DNA of 64,000 bases from Slackia sp. ZJ119 (lineage in GTDB: Bacteria; Actinomycetota; Coriobacteriia; Coriobacteriales; Eggerthellaceae). More model-generated notes on the stretch are below. The model saw only the letters and a program-made list of their open reading frames with translations. It did no database searches and was not told where the DNA came from. Within the stretch, counting starts at the first letter, position 1. The DNA itself is not shown here. The stretch is from positions 1-64,000 of the forward strand of contig NZ_JAAKEN010000011.1 of NCBI RefSeq assembly GCF_011039175.1, in the 5' to 3' direction.

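Noticed and set aside
56420-63964. Minus-strand open frame of 2,514 codons opposite the giant gene
   Set aside because: It is the antisense shadow of the giant frame. The translation is low in sense, mainly Val/Arg/His/Leu with no domain, and the plus strand shows clear repeats and domains.

Overview
The window looks like chromosome of a high-G+C Gram-positive bacterium. My best guess is class Coriobacteriia, perhaps Eggerthellales. The reasons are the G+C-rich housekeeping genes with short or overlapping spacings, a FabK-type fatty acid synthesis operon with a fused AccD-AccA, a surface protein with cell-wall-binding repeats, and a giant wall-adhesin-like gene. The taxon is an inference from gene content; nothing here names the species.

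Layout. Positions 31-4169 hold a secreted protein of Ig-like domains ending in choline-binding-type repeats. Its signal peptide is put out of frame by a run of ten G. Then come about 1.2 kb of G+C-rich hairpins, a bidirectional terminator and a 120-bp inverted repeat. Positions 5343-12445 are the type II fatty acid operon fabK-fabD-fabG-fabF-fabZ-accDA. The AccDA protein carries what reads as a leftover N-domain of biotin carboxylase. A small unknown gene, an M42 aminopeptidase, smpB, an acidic unknown protein and tmRNA (ssrA) follow. Immediately 3' of ssrA lie a long inverted repeat, the tail of a tyrosine integrase, and an intact-looking IS30-type insertion flanked by a 13-bp duplication: the scar of an integrated element. 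Positions 17840-22117 return to housekeeping genes: L,D-transpeptidase, a YbaK-type deacylase (minus strand), glutamate racemase and an Ham1/RdgB-type pyrophosphatase.

From 22436 to the window end a single reading frame stays open for 13,855 codons and runs off the edge. It encodes an exported protein of more than about 1.5 MDa. In order it shows a signal peptide with a long N-region, two acidic tracts, at least twelve copies of a roughly 240-390-residue beta-rich module I do not recognise, an InlB-type insert, a cysteine-rich segment, further beta-rich regions, two SdrD-B-like domains, about sixteen copies of a 43-residue helical repeat beginning [LV]P.F, and the start of a third SdrD-B-like domain. 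A 32-codon leader frame and an inverted-repeat operator lie just upstream.

How the genes fit together: tmRNA and SmpB form the ribosome-rescue pair. MurI supplies D-glutamate for peptidoglycan and the L,D-transpeptidase crosslinks it. The two surface proteins would sit on that wall. The giant protein is the most unusual item; the vestigial biotin-carboxylase domain in AccDA and the G-tract in the first gene are next.
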